Below are positions 24,886-32,901 of a DNA stretch of 64,000 nucleotides, piece by piece (position 1 is the stretch's first letter; each line of letters starts with the position of its first letter). The DNA comes from Paraburkholderia silvatlantica (GTDB lineage Bacteria > Pseudomonadota > Gammaproteobacteria > Burkholderiales > Burkholderiaceae). The stretch is from NCBI RefSeq assembly GCF_003096715.1, contig NZ_QEOL01000010.1, forward strand, positions 124,001 to 188,000, given 5' to 3'. The notes under the pieces were generated by a model. The model saw nothing but the letters and a program-made list of their open reading frames with translations, did no database searches and was not told where the DNA came from. The translations under genes were made by a program, and so were the position numbers.

Positions 24886-25079
24886 TAGCTGCAGGCGACT
24901 TCACGGATCGCCCCGTAGCCCGATTGCGGAGCTACCTGGAACAGTTGAAACAAAGCGGCGAGTCGCTTCCCACGTGTTACGGAAGGCCAAACAAGAGCGT
25001 CATCGCCAGGAACGCTGGCGTCGACCGCGACCTCTTTCATCGCAGCATTGAAGCAGCGAGGATGCTGGAGACGTTCGTG
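24886..25079 (+). repeat. 194 bp direct repeat, copy B
   Basis: Second copy of the block at 8754-8947, same orientation, seven differences by eye. Its open frame gives VAAGDFTDRPVARLRSYLEQ, then LKQSGESLPTCYGRPNKS, VIARNAGVDRDLFHRSIEAA, RMLETFV. Unlike copy A it follows directly on another element gene (the HTH remnant), so it may keep the original context. It ends 13 bp before the stop codon of the GntR gene that is coded on the other strand. Confidence 0.85.
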
Positions 25080-25092
25080 ACGCTTCAACGCG

Positions 25093-25779
25093 TCACCCGG
25101 AAGCGTCCCCGTCGCCCTGCTCGGCCAGCATGCGCAACGCGGCCTTTTCCGCGTTCAACACGTGCTGGCGGGCCAGTTGCTGCGCCTCGTCCGCGTCGCG
25201 GGCCTTCAGCGCCTTGTGAAGCTTGTCGATTTCGCGCAGGCTGCTCGGCAGCCGGTCGGGATGCATCAGCGACGTCGCGCGCAGCAGATTCACGCGCGAG
25301 TAGAGGCTGTTGAGAATTTCCTTCACGAGATGGTTGCCGCAGTTGTCGAGCAGCACGTCGTAGAGCGCCGCCTTGGCCTTGAGCACGCCGTCCTGGTCCT
25401 GCGCCGTCGCCTGGGCGCGCAGCCTCTTCGCGGCCTCGCCGAACTGTGCGATGGCGTCGTCGCTGGCAAGCCGCGCGAATTCGTGCGCCGCAAATCCCTC
25501 CAGCAAGGCGCGCAGCGCATAGAGTTCGACGGCCTCGGCACGCGACATCACCGCGACCACGGGCCCCTTGTGCGGCACGTTGCGCACGAGCTTTTCGGCC
25601 TCCAGCTTGCGCAGCGCCTCGCGCACGGAAGTCCGGCTCACGCCCAGCGTTTCGCAAAGCTCGCGCTCGATCAGACGCGCGCCCGGAGCGAAGCGCCCGC
25701 TCATGATCGCCTGCCGCAGCACGTTTTCGACCTGGTGACGCAGCGTCTCAGGCCGGATCAACCCCATATCAGTCGACAT
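25093..25779 (-). CDS. GntR-family (FCD subfamily) transcriptional regulator
   Basis: A 228-residue GntR regulator when started at ATG 25779 (MSTDMGLIRPETLRHQ); seven upstream codons are open too. The winged HTH is clear: RQAIMSGRFAPGARLIEREL followed by CETLGVSRTSVREALRKLEA. The C-terminal FCD domain includes ELYALRALLEGFAAHEFARL and ALYDVLLDNCGNHLVKEIL. It is the first gene of the 25-38 kb cluster and transcribed in the same direction as the catabolic genes, but lies at their downstream end. A perfect GATTGTC-C-GACAATC palindrome at 30086-30100 is a candidate site. In its own upstream region TTGTC and GACAA half-sites occur with a wider gap (25785-25803). Confidence 0.87.
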   Translation of the reverse strand: MSTDMGLIRPETLRHQVENVLRQAIMSGRFAPGARLIERELCETLGVSRTSVREALRKLEAEKLVRNVPHKGPVVAVMSRAEAVELYALRALLEGFAAHEFARLASDDAIAQFGEAAKRLRAQATAQDQDGVLKAKAALYDVLLDNCGNHLVKEILNSLYSRVNLLRATSLMHPDRLPSSLREIDKLHKALKARDADEAQQLARQHVLNAEKAALRMLAEQGDGDASG

Positions 25780-25886
25780 TATTGTCTTCCCGTCCGACAA
25801 AAATCCAACCCGTATGATACTTCATGGCCGCCCGTTTCAAGCGTTTGGCGCGCATCCGGTTCGTGCTGTCGTCTGGGCCCGACGGG

Positions 25887-26678
25887 TCAGGGCGTCGCCG
25901 CCAGACGCTGTTTCGCCAGCGCCGCCTCGAGCAGCGGCGCGCCGAGTTCCGCGCCATGAATGCCCGTGGTGCTGACGACCTCGAGCAGTTCCATCAGCTC
26001 TTCCGCGGTCGCACCGTAGCGCAGCGCGTTGCGCATGTGCAGCTTGAGCCCCGGCACGTATAGATGCGTCGACGACGCGTCGAACGCGCAATACATGAAT
26101 TCCTTGACCTTCGGGCTCAGCACGCCCGTACGCCACGGCACCGACGAAAACGCCACATACGCCTCGAAGAAATCGGGATCGAATTCGAGCAGCCCTTCCC
26201 ATGTCGGATGCCAATAGCCGCGATTCTTTTCGAATGCTTCCTTCAGCGCGCGGCGGCGTTCGTCGAGCGGCGCGGGTCCCGCGCGCAGCCCTTCTTCTTC
26301 GAGCACTTCGAGCAGGACGGGCACGCCGACATTGCTCGTATGGATGCCAATCGTGCTGATCAGCTCCAGCACTTCCATCAGTTCTTCGCGCGTCGCGCCG
26401 AATGCGAGCGCGCGCTCCAGATGATGCGCGACACCGGGCCCGTATAGCTGCGTGGCGCACGCGTCGGCGGCAAGCGCGATGAAGGCGCGTACTTTATCGT
26501 CGAGATGGTTTCTGCGCTGCGGCACCGCGCAGAGCTGAACGTAGGCATCGACGAAGCCCGCATCGAGACGAAGCATGCTGTCCCATGCGGCGTTCCAGCC
26601 GCCGTGCACGCGCATGAAATCGTCCTTGATCTGCTGCGGCTTGCGTGGCTCGCGCGCCGGCTGGTCTCCCTGCTTCAT
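25887..26678 (-). CDS. Carboxymuconolactone decarboxylase family protein, two CMD domains
   Basis: A 263-residue protein when started at ATG 26678 with an AAGGAACG site; the longer frame would use a TTG. Two CMD/AhpD-like repeats are visible. The first spans about residues 40-115 (KVRAFIALAADACATQLYGP, HHLERALAFGATREELMEVL), and the second about 170-250 (KVKEFMYCAFDASSTHLYVP, LHMRNALRYGATAEELMELL). Each has a conserved HL/HM...GAT.EE pattern, but the CxxC of peroxidase-type AhpD is absent. Family members include 4-carboxymuconolactone decarboxylase and many uncharacterised cluster proteins. It is followed downstream by a GntR gene and preceded by a cupin, in a catabolic operon. Confidence 0.85.
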   Translation of the reverse strand: MKQGDQPAREPRKPQQIKDDFMRVHGGWNAAWDSMLRLDAGFVDAYVQLCAVPQRRNHLDDKVRAFIALAADACATQLYGPGVAHHLERALAFGATREELMEVLELISTIGIHTSNVGVPVLLEVLEEEGLRAGPAPLDERRRALKEAFEKNRGYWHPTWEGLLEFDPDFFEAYVAFSSVPWRTGVLSPKVKEFMYCAFDASSTHLYVPGLKLHMRNALRYGATAEELMELLEVVSTTGIHGAELGAPLLEAALAKQRLAATP

Positions 26679-26754
26679 TGCGTCGTTCCTTGTGATGGCG
26701 ATGGTCAAACCTCTGCACGCGGAACGCGGCCCGCGCCGCGTTCCGCGATTTGCA

Positions 26755-27150
26755 TCAGCGTGCGTCGAGCCCCTTCGGGTAGTCGGCCTCCGACACTTCT
26801 TCCTGCCACATCGACTTGCCGATCGACGTGGCGATATGGACCATGTAGCTGCCGTCGCTCGCGCCGTGCCAGTGGCGCTCGTTGGGTCCGATGAACACGA
26901 TGTCGCCCTGGCGGATTTCCTGCGGCGCCTCGCCGTCCTTGCAGATCCAGCCCTTGCCCGCCGTCACCTGCAGCACCTGGCCGTGTTCGTGCGTGTGCCA
27001 GTAGGTGCGGCCGCGCGGCGCGAAGAACACGGTGTTGATCGTCACGCCATCGGTCGCCGGCATCACGGGGTCGGCCCACACCGTCCCCGAGAACGTTTCG
27101 CCGCGCTGCTCCGACATCTTGCCTTCCGCCCTGCCGTGAAAAACCTTCAT
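26755..27150 (-). CDS. Cupin-domain protein
   Basis: A 131-residue single-domain cupin with an AGGAGAGG ribosome site ahead of ATG 27150. Cupin motif 1 is the stretch TYWHTHEHGQVLQVTAGKGW with three metal-ligand-like His (HTHEH) and a Glu; motif 2 is GDIVFIGPNERHWHGAS with HWH. The fold binds Mn, Fe or Ni. Relatives are small cupins, often annotated as quercetin-dioxygenase-like, found next to carboxymuconolactone-decarboxylase-family genes. It may be an isomerase, dioxygenase or decarboxylase in the pathway; the reaction cannot be told. A longer open frame upstream overlaps the next gene and is not real. Confidence 0.86.
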   Translation of the reverse strand: MKVFHGRAEGKMSEQRGETFSGTVWADPVMPATDGVTINTVFFAPRGRTYWHTHEHGQVLQVTAGKGWICKDGEAPQEIRQGDIVFIGPNERHWHGASDGSYMVHIATSIGKSMWQEEVSEADYPKGLDAR

Positions 27151-27170
27151 GATTGCCTCTCCTCTTCTCG

Positions 27171-28076
27171 TCAAACTTTCCGCTTTCCGTCGAACAGCCG
27201 CACGCCGCCCGAAACGTCGCCGATCGCATCGACGACGCGGTTGCTGATCACGTCGCCATAGCCGAGCGCCGTGCCAAGGCCGAAGCTCGCGAGCGGTCCC
27301 GACGCGTTGAGCGACACCACGCCCAGTTCGCGCACGCGATCGACATAGAGCACGACATCCTTCGTCATGAGCTTGCCCGTCAGGCCGCCTTCCAGATAAT
27401 CGCCGTCGACGATCTTCGGAAAGCGATTGAGCGTCGCGAAGTTCACGCCGCTGCTGCTGTTGAGCACGTCTAGCAGCAGATGCAGGTCGAGCCCCGCCTT
27501 CTTGCCGGCCACCATCACCTCCGCGCTCGCCGCGAGGCTCACCGCATTGAGGAAGTTGTTCAGCAGCTTGGTCGTGTGGCCCGCGCCGCTTTCGCCCATG
27601 TGCGCGACCTTGGTGGCGATCGGCGCGAACGCCCATTGGAGCGCTTCGACGGCGCTCGCCTGGCCGCCCACCATCAGCGTGAGCGTGCCCTTCTCCGCCG
27701 CGGCCGCGCCGCCCGAAATGCCCGCGTCGACATACTGCACGCCGCCTTGCGCGAAGCGCTGCGCGAGCCGTATGGTCGAACTCGCGGCCGCCGTGCTCAG
27801 GTCGACCACGATCTGCCCCGCGCGGCAGTGCGCCAGCACGCCGCCCTCGCCTTCGACCACGGCCTCGACCACCTTGCTGTCCGGCAGTGACAGCATCACG
27901 ACGTCGGCGAACTTCATGACGTCCGCTATCGTGGACGCGGGCTGAGCGCCCGCCGCCTCCACGCGAGCGGGCACGGTGTCGTAGCCGAGCACTGCGATGC
28001 CCGCATCGACGAGGCGCCGCGTCATGCGGCCGCCCATGTTGCCGAGGCCGATGAATCCGATCCGTTCCTTGTTCAT
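27171..28076 (-). CDS. NAD(P)-dependent 3-hydroxyisobutyrate-dehydrogenase-family protein (paralogue 1)
   Basis: A 301-residue beta-hydroxyacid dehydrogenase when started at ATG 28076; a GTG two codons upstream is also possible. The NAD(P) motif is GFIGLGNMGGRM (residues 6-17), the substrate motif is DAGISGGAAAAEKGTLTLMV, and the catalytic Lys is in GAGHTTKLLNN. Members oxidise 3-hydroxyisobutyrate, tartronate semialdehyde or 2-(hydroxymethyl)glutarate and reduce some imines. DAGISGG instead of the usual DAPVSGG is a small deviation. It is one of three such genes in the same run; the others are at 31608 and 32902. Substrate unknown. Confidence 0.87.
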   Translation of the reverse strand: MNKERIGFIGLGNMGGRMTRRLVDAGIAVLGYDTVPARVEAAGAQPASTIADVMKFADVVMLSLPDSKVVEAVVEGEGGVLAHCRAGQIVVDLSTAAASSTIRLAQRFAQGGVQYVDAGISGGAAAAEKGTLTLMVGGQASAVEALQWAFAPIATKVAHMGESGAGHTTKLLNNFLNAVSLAASAEVMVAGKKAGLDLHLLLDVLNSSSGVNFATLNRFPKIVDGDYLEGGLTGKLMTKDVVLYVDRVRELGVVSLNASGPLASFGLGTALGYGDVISNRVVDAIGDVSGGVRLFDGKRKV

Positions 28077-28107
28077 TTCCACTCTTCCCTTCCAGTCAGG
28101 TCATTCG

Positions 28108-29457
28108 TCAAAAATCGACATCCTTCGTTTCCGGTCCCATCAGCGCGCCGACGGCGCCGATCAGACCGCCGAGGCACAGCAGCACCACCGAGGTCAGCCG
28201 CAACGGCATGAACGCGCTGAGCCAGTCCATGTAGAACGCGTAGAACGACGGGATGATCACCGAGAGGCTGAAGCCCACGCCGAAGCCCGTTGCGCGCACA
28301 TCGGTGACGAACCGTTCGTTGATGTACGTGACGATCACGCCCCACGGCGACGTGACGAGCACGGCGAGCACGCAGACCAGCCCGATGATCGCCGCGAGCG
28401 ACAGCCCGTCGACGTTCGCGAGCACATACAGCAGTGCCGCGCCGACCGTCGCGATCAGCGGACCGACGATCGCGAAAAAGCGCCGCCGGCCGATCACCTG
28501 CGCGAGCATGCCCGAGCCGATGTAGCTGAAGAACAGCACGAAATAGGTGATCATCAGCGTGAACGTCATCTGGAAGCCGGACAGATGCAGCGTCTTCACG
28601 AGCAGCCCCGTGGGCAGGAAGATCGTGATGATGTTCTGCGTGAGCCAGAAACCCGTCATCATGACCAGCACCTGAAGCAGGTTGCGTCCGCTCTTGCCGC
28701 GCAACAGGTCCGTCAGCGGCAGCTTTTCGGGCTGATCGGCCTTCTCGGCGGCTTCGCTCTTCCAGATCTCCGATTCGGCGACCTTGTGCACGTAGTACAT
28801 TGCCAGCGCGCCCGCAAGCACGGCGCCCAGCACGAACGGAATGCGCCAGCCCCATTGCGCATACGGCGAGTGCATGCCGCTGAGCGGAAAGAACCAGAAC
28901 ATCAGCATCGCGACCAGATTGATCGACACATACGCGGCGGGAAAGCCCGCGATGATGAAGCCGCCCACGAAGCCGCGCTGCTCCTTCTTCGAATACTCGA
29001 TGGCAAGCGGCATCGCACCCGTGTAGCCGCCGCCGAGAAAGATGCCGTCGACGAAGCGCAACAGCACGAGCGCCCAGTACGACACGATGCCGATGCTTTC
29101 GTAACCCGGCAGCAGCGCGATCAGCAGCGTAACGACGCCGAAGCCCGACACCGACCAGATCGACGCCTTGCGGCGGCCGATGCGGTCCGCCACCATCCCG
29201 AACAGCAGCGCGCCGATCGGACGCCCCAGCAGCGTCGTGATGAACACCAGCGACGCGAGAATCGTCTCCATCCCGCCCGACAGATGCGGCGGCTGGAAAA
29301 ACGCCAGCACCGGCGACAGTACGACGACGGGCAGGTAAATATCGAACATGTCGATGTACTCGGAGAAGAACGCGCCTTTGATGGCGTTGCGTCTTTTCGT
29401 TTCGATCGTCTGCTCGCCTTCGGACTGTACGACGTCATTCGCGGTCAGTGTCTTCAT
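28108..29457 (-). CDS. MFS permease (12 TM, metabolite:H+ symporter type)
   Basis: A 449-residue MFS protein. Twelve TM segments are predicted from hydrophobic stretches, with motif A as GMVADRIGRRKASIW between TM2 and TM3, and the N-terminal EYIDMFDIYLPVVVLSP like the aromatic-acid and MHS symporters. The start ATG has an AGGAGA site. The central loop (about residues 215-250) is charged. Its position between CMD- and dehydrogenase-family genes suggests substrate uptake. Direction and substrate are inferred only from context. Confidence 0.88.
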   Translation of the reverse strand: MKTLTANDVVQSEGEQTIETKRRNAIKGAFFSEYIDMFDIYLPVVVLSPVLAFFQPPHLSGGMETILASLVFITTLLGRPIGALLFGMVADRIGRRKASIWSVSGFGVVTLLIALLPGYESIGIVSYWALVLLRFVDGIFLGGGYTGAMPLAIEYSKKEQRGFVGGFIIAGFPAAYVSINLVAMLMFWFFPLSGMHSPYAQWGWRIPFVLGAVLAGALAMYYVHKVAESEIWKSEAAEKADQPEKLPLTDLLRGKSGRNLLQVLVMMTGFWLTQNIITIFLPTGLLVKTLHLSGFQMTFTLMITYFVLFFSYIGSGMLAQVIGRRRFFAIVGPLIATVGAALLYVLANVDGLSLAAIIGLVCVLAVLVTSPWGVIVTYINERFVTDVRATGFGVGFSLSVIIPSFYAFYMDWLSAFMPLRLTSVVLLCLGGLIGAVGALMGPETKDVDF

Positions 29458-29623
29458 CGTTGTCTCCTGTTGTCGACCGGAGTCGGTGCTCTCGCGCCCG
29501 CTCCGGCCGCATGCAAGTTCGTTGCATTGATTGCCCGCATCGCGCGGTGCGTGGTCTGCGTAGGTTGATGTTGCGCCGTGCGCCCTGCTGCCGGCGCATG
29601 CCGGCGCGGCGTGCGCCGCTATG

Positions 29624-30019
29624 TCAAACCGTCGAAGTCTCCGCTTCGTACGCCTTGATCGCGTCCGTCGCCACGCGGAACGCGGCCAGCGCCAGCGGCA
29701 CGCCGCAGTAGATGGCCGCCTGCATCAGCACCGCGCGGATTTCTTCCTTCGTCACGCCGTTGCGCAGCGCGCCCTTCACGTGCACGGACAGTTCGTGATG
29801 CTGGCTCATCGCCGTGAGCATGCCGAGGTTCAGCAGGCTGCGCGTCTTGAAGGGCAGCGTCTTGTCGCCCCAGATGTCGCCCCAGCAGCACTCCGTGACG
29901 TACTTCTGCATCGGCCGGTTGAAGTCGTCGGCATTGGCCCACGACTTCTCCACGTGCGCCGCGCCAAGCACTTCCTTGCGGTTTTCAAAGCCTTTGTCGA
30001 AACGTTCGTTGCTGTCCAT
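29624..30019 (-). CDS. Carboxymuconolactone decarboxylase family protein, single domain
   Basis: A 131-residue protein starting at ATG 30019; a GGGAGG ribosome site is 9 bp upstream, and the extra TTG codon upstream is not needed. The CMD core is KTRSLLNLGMLTAMSQHHEL, SVHVKGALRNGVTKEEIRAV and LMQAAIYCGVPLALAAFRVA. This is close in form to 4-carboxymuconolactone decarboxylase PcaC, including the HHELSVH histidines; the sequence YVTECCWGDIWG near the N-terminus is also PcaC-like. The protocatechuate genes are not in the window, so the substrate may be a different lactone or unsaturated acid. It is immediately downstream of a palindromic operator candidate. Confidence 0.86.
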   Translation of the reverse strand: MDSNERFDKGFENRKEVLGAAHVEKSWANADDFNRPMQKYVTECCWGDIWGDKTLPFKTRSLLNLGMLTAMSQHHELSVHVKGALRNGVTKEEIRAVLMQAAIYCGVPLALAAFRVATDAIKAYEAETSTV

Positions 30020-30085
30020 CTTCAAGGTCCTCCCAGTTGCCCGATTCGTTCAGTTGCTCCACGCATGCCGATTGCCAGACGCGAT

Positions 30086-30100
30086 GATTGTCCGACAATC
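30086..30100. promoter_or_regulatory. Perfect 7-1-7 palindrome, candidate GntR operator
   Basis: GATTGTC, one C, then GACAATC. It lies in the 135 bp gap in front of the CMD-family gene at 29624 and behind the aldehyde dehydrogenase gene. TTGTC/GACAA half-sites are typical of FCD-type GntR operators. The regulator at 25093 is the nearest candidate. Confidence 0.5.
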
Positions 30101-30154
30101 AAAACGCGCAAAATTTTTTGGCGCGCCTGCGGCTCAGGTCCGCCCGCGCGCCGC

Positions 30155-31585
30155 TCAATCCGCGCCGTACCCGACCAGCGCCTTCGTTTCCAGGTATTCG
30201 CGCAAGCCCGCTTCGCCCCACTCGCGGCCGTTGCCCGAGCGCTTGTAGCCTCCGAACGGCGCGTTGAAATCGGCGGGCGGATAGTTCAGATGCACGCCGC
30301 CGGCACGCAACGCACGGCCCACCTTGCGGGCGCGCGCGATGTCGCCCGATTGCACGTACGCGGCAAGACCGTACTCGGTGCCGTTGGCAATCGCGATGGC
30401 TTCCTCTTCGCTGTCGTAAGGCATCATCGAGAGCACCGGTCCGAAGATTTCCTCGCGCGCGATCGTCATGTCGGGCGTGACGTCGGCGAAGATGGTCGGC
30501 TGCGCGTAATAGCCTTTTTCGATGCCGGCGGGCAACCCCGTGCCGCCCGTCACGAGCCGCGCGCCTTCGTCGATGCCCTTCTGGATCAACGTCTGCACGC
30601 GCTCGAACTGGTTGCGGTTGACGAGCGGCCCGAGCTGCGTGGACGGCTCTTCGGTCGGCCCTACCCGGTATGACTGTGCCGCGCGCTTCGCGATCTGCAC
30701 GGCATCGCTCATCAGCTGGCGCGGCACCAGCATGCGCGTGGGAATCGAGCACGACTGGCCCGAGTTCGTGAAGCACGCGGCAACGCCGCGCTTCACGGCC
30801 TCTTCGAGGTCGACGTCATCGAGCAGGATGTTCGCGGACTTGCCGCCCAGTTCCTGCGCCACGCGCTTGACCGTCGGCGCGGCCGACTGCGCGACCAGCA
30901 CGCCTGCGCGAGTCGAACCCGTGAACGACACCATATCGATATCCGGGTGCGCAGCAATCGCCTCGCCGACACCCGGCCCGTCGCCGTTCACGAGATTGAA
31001 CACGCCCGCGGGCAGTTGCGCTTCGTCCAGGACTTCGGCGAACAGCAATGCGCTAAGCGGCGAATATTCGCTGGGCTTGAGCACCATCGTGCAACCGGCC
31101 GCCAGCGCCGGCGCGATCTTCACGACGATCTGGTTCACGGGCCAATTCCACGGCGTGATCAGTCCGCACACGCCGATCGCTTCGAGCACGACACGCGTGT
31201 TGCCGCGCTGCTCTTCGAATTCGAAACGCTCGAGCACGTCGATCAGCGCGTTCAGGTGCGCCGGGCCGCGCGCTGCCTGGCCGCTGCGCGCGAACGCGAT
31301 AGGCGCGCCCATCTCGCGGCGCATCGCCTGCGCGAATTCTTCATAGCGGCGCTCGTAAATGCCGAGCACGCGCCGCAGCATCGCGACGCGCCCGGCTACG
31401 CTCGTCGCGGACCACGCGGGAAACGCGCGGCGCGCAGCGGCCACGGCGCGATCGACGTCTTGCGCGTTGCCGAGGGCGAGGCGCTCGAACGGCGCTTCTG
31501 TGGACGGATCGACGACGTCGAACCATCGGGGGGACGCGGGCTCGACCCAGCGTCCATCGATATAGAACTGCGCTGCATGTGACAT
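30155..31585 (-). CDS. NAD(P)+-dependent aldehyde dehydrogenase
   Basis: A 476-residue ALDH when started at ATG 31585; 13 upstream codons in frame overlap the spacer and are unlikely. Catalytic residues: N147 (TPWNWP), K170 (LKPSEYSPL), E245 (QELGGKSA) and C279 (NSGQSCSIP). The glycine motif is FTGSTRAGVLV. The NSGQSC form and PADFNAPFGGYKRSGNGREW ending belong to the broad-specificity branch that oxidises aromatic and aliphatic aldehydes. It follows a 3-hydroxyisobutyrate-dehydrogenase-family gene by 22 bp, and the pair could oxidise an alcohol to an aldehyde and on to the acid. Confidence 0.9.
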   Translation of the reverse strand: MSHAAQFYIDGRWVEPASPRWFDVVDPSTEAPFERLALGNAQDVDRAVAAARRAFPAWSATSVAGRVAMLRRVLGIYERRYEEFAQAMRREMGAPIAFARSGQAARGPAHLNALIDVLERFEFEEQRGNTRVVLEAIGVCGLITPWNWPVNQIVVKIAPALAAGCTMVLKPSEYSPLSALLFAEVLDEAQLPAGVFNLVNGDGPGVGEAIAAHPDIDMVSFTGSTRAGVLVAQSAAPTVKRVAQELGGKSANILLDDVDLEEAVKRGVAACFTNSGQSCSIPTRMLVPRQLMSDAVQIAKRAAQSYRVGPTEEPSTQLGPLVNRNQFERVQTLIQKGIDEGARLVTGGTGLPAGIEKGYYAQPTIFADVTPDMTIAREEIFGPVLSMMPYDSEEEAIAIANGTEYGLAAYVQSGDIARARKVGRALRAGGVHLNYPPADFNAPFGGYKRSGNGREWGEAGLREYLETKALVGYGAD

Positions 31586-31607
31586 GGCAGGCTCCAAAGC
31601 AGAAAGA

Positions 31608-32495
31608 TCAGGACGCGTCGCCATCGAGCAGGCGGTACATTTCGGTGTGGTCGGTCGCGGGCGTCGAACGTTGCGCGGCTTCGTCCCACATTGCCGTGCA
31701 GGTCATGCCGAGCGTCATGGGATAGCCGACCGACTGCGCGAGCGCGCGGGCGATCTTCAGATCCTTGTTCATCAATTGCAGCGCGAAGCCGGAGGCGAAC
31801 GTGCCGCTCAGCATGAACGGCTTCACCTTGTTCTCCGAGGTATTGCTGCGTCCCGACGATGCGTTCAGCACGTCCGTCATCACGTCCGGCTCGATGCCGA
31901 AGCGTTGCGCGACGTGCAGTGCCTCGACCGTGGCGGCCAGTCCCGCCGCCGACACGTAGTTGTTCAGCGCCTTGGCCGCATGCCCCGCGCCCGCGCCGCC
32001 GATGTGCAGAATGCTCTTGCCCATCGCCTCGAGCACGGGCTTGCATCGCACGAGCTCCTCCGCGCTGCCGCCGACGAGAATCGCCAGCGTGCCCTCCTTC
32101 GCTTTCTTCACGCCGCCCGACACGGGCGCATCGAGATACGCGAGGCCGCGCTCTTCGAGCACCGAGCCGAGCTTGCGCGAGCGTCCGGGCTCCGACGAAC
32201 TCATGTCGATCACGACGGCGCCTTTCGCGAGCCGGCTTGCCCAGCCATCCGCGCCGCCGCCGAGCAGCACGCTTTCGACGATGGCCGAATTCGGCAGCAT
32301 CGTGATCAACGCGTCGAGCGACGCAGCATTGTCCTTGCCCAGACGCTGCGCGCCCGTTTGCGCAGCGAGCGCGTCGGCGCGCGCGGCGTCGGCGTCGTCG
32401 ATGAAGAGGCCGAAGCCGGCGTTGACGAGACATTGCACCATCGGCGCGCCCATCATGCCGAGCCCGATGAAACCGATTCGCTGAGGTTGTGTCAT
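31608..32495 (-). CDS. NAD(P)-dependent 3-hydroxyisobutyrate-dehydrogenase-family protein (paralogue 2)
   Basis: A 295-residue beta-hydroxyacid dehydrogenase: GFIGLGMMGAPM at residues 8-19, DAPVSGGVKKAKEGTLAILV, and the catalytic Lys in GAGHAAKALNN. These are canonical motifs. It lies between the NIPSNAP gene (12 bp) and the aldehyde dehydrogenase gene (22 bp), so all three are surely in one transcript. It differs clearly from the other two copies in the cluster, so the three are not a recent tandem duplication. Substrate unknown. Confidence 0.88.
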   Translation of the reverse strand: MTQPQRIGFIGLGMMGAPMVQCLVNAGFGLFIDDADAARADALAAQTGAQRLGKDNAASLDALITMLPNSAIVESVLLGGGADGWASRLAKGAVVIDMSSSEPGRSRKLGSVLEERGLAYLDAPVSGGVKKAKEGTLAILVGGSAEELVRCKPVLEAMGKSILHIGGAGAGHAAKALNNYVSAAGLAATVEALHVAQRFGIEPDVMTDVLNASSGRSNTSENKVKPFMLSGTFASGFALQLMNKDLKIARALAQSVGYPMTLGMTCTAMWDEAAQRSTPATDHTEMYRLLDGDAS

Positions 32496-32507
32496 GACGT
32501 CGATCTC

Positions 32508-32834
32508 CTAGCGCAACGCGGAAAACGCGGTCGGAGTGAGGAAATGGTTCTCGACGCGCTCGACGATCGGCTTCTCCGCTTCGGTGGCGGAGCGCTTCGC
32601 GATCCATTCGGCGTCGGTCTGAAACGCGTTCCACTTCTGCTCGCGCTCGGCGAGGCTTTTCCATTTCAGCATGTACGTGAGTGCGTGATTGCTGGGGCCG
32701 ATCAGCGTGGTCCAGAAGCCGATCTGCTCGATGCCATACTTTTCGAAAAAGCCCAGCGTGGTGGACGTGAAACGGTCGAGCAAGGCCGGCAGGCGGGTCG
32801 GCGCGCAATGATAGATGCGCATTTCAACGATCAT
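32508..32834 (-). CDS. NIPSNAP-family protein
   Basis: A 108-residue ferredoxin-like-fold protein starting at ATG 32834 with a GGAGA site; 16 upstream codons in frame are probably untranslated. It has the NIPSNAP pattern: an opening VEMRIYHCAPTRLPALLDRF, then GIEQIGFWTTLIGPSNHALT and YMLKWKSLAEREQKWNAF. NIPSNAP proteins are dimeric alpha/beta barrels often found in degradation clusters beside dehydrogenases; few have a proven reaction. Small monooxygenase or isomerase functions are known for the related ABM fold. Neighbours are two 3-hydroxyisobutyrate-dehydrogenase-family genes. Confidence 0.85.
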   Translation of the reverse strand: MIVEMRIYHCAPTRLPALLDRFTSTTLGFFEKYGIEQIGFWTTLIGPSNHALTYMLKWKSLAEREQKWNAFQTDAEWIAKRSATEAEKPIVERVENHFLTPTAFSALR

Positions 32835-32901
32835 GGGATTCTCCGTGGTGAAGTTTGGGGCTCGCATGTTTTGGGCTCGCATGGCGAGCCACCCGGGCGG
32901 C

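Noticed and set aside
25769..25803. TTGTC...GACAA pair in front of the GntR gene as a full operator
   Set aside because: The half-sites are separated by a much longer gap than in the perfect palindrome at 30086, so I mention it only as weak support.
27997..29568. A 523-residue plus-strand frame opposite the MFS gene
   Set aside because: Low-complexity Arg/His/Gln composition typical of antisense frames; the minus strand encodes a normal MFS permease.
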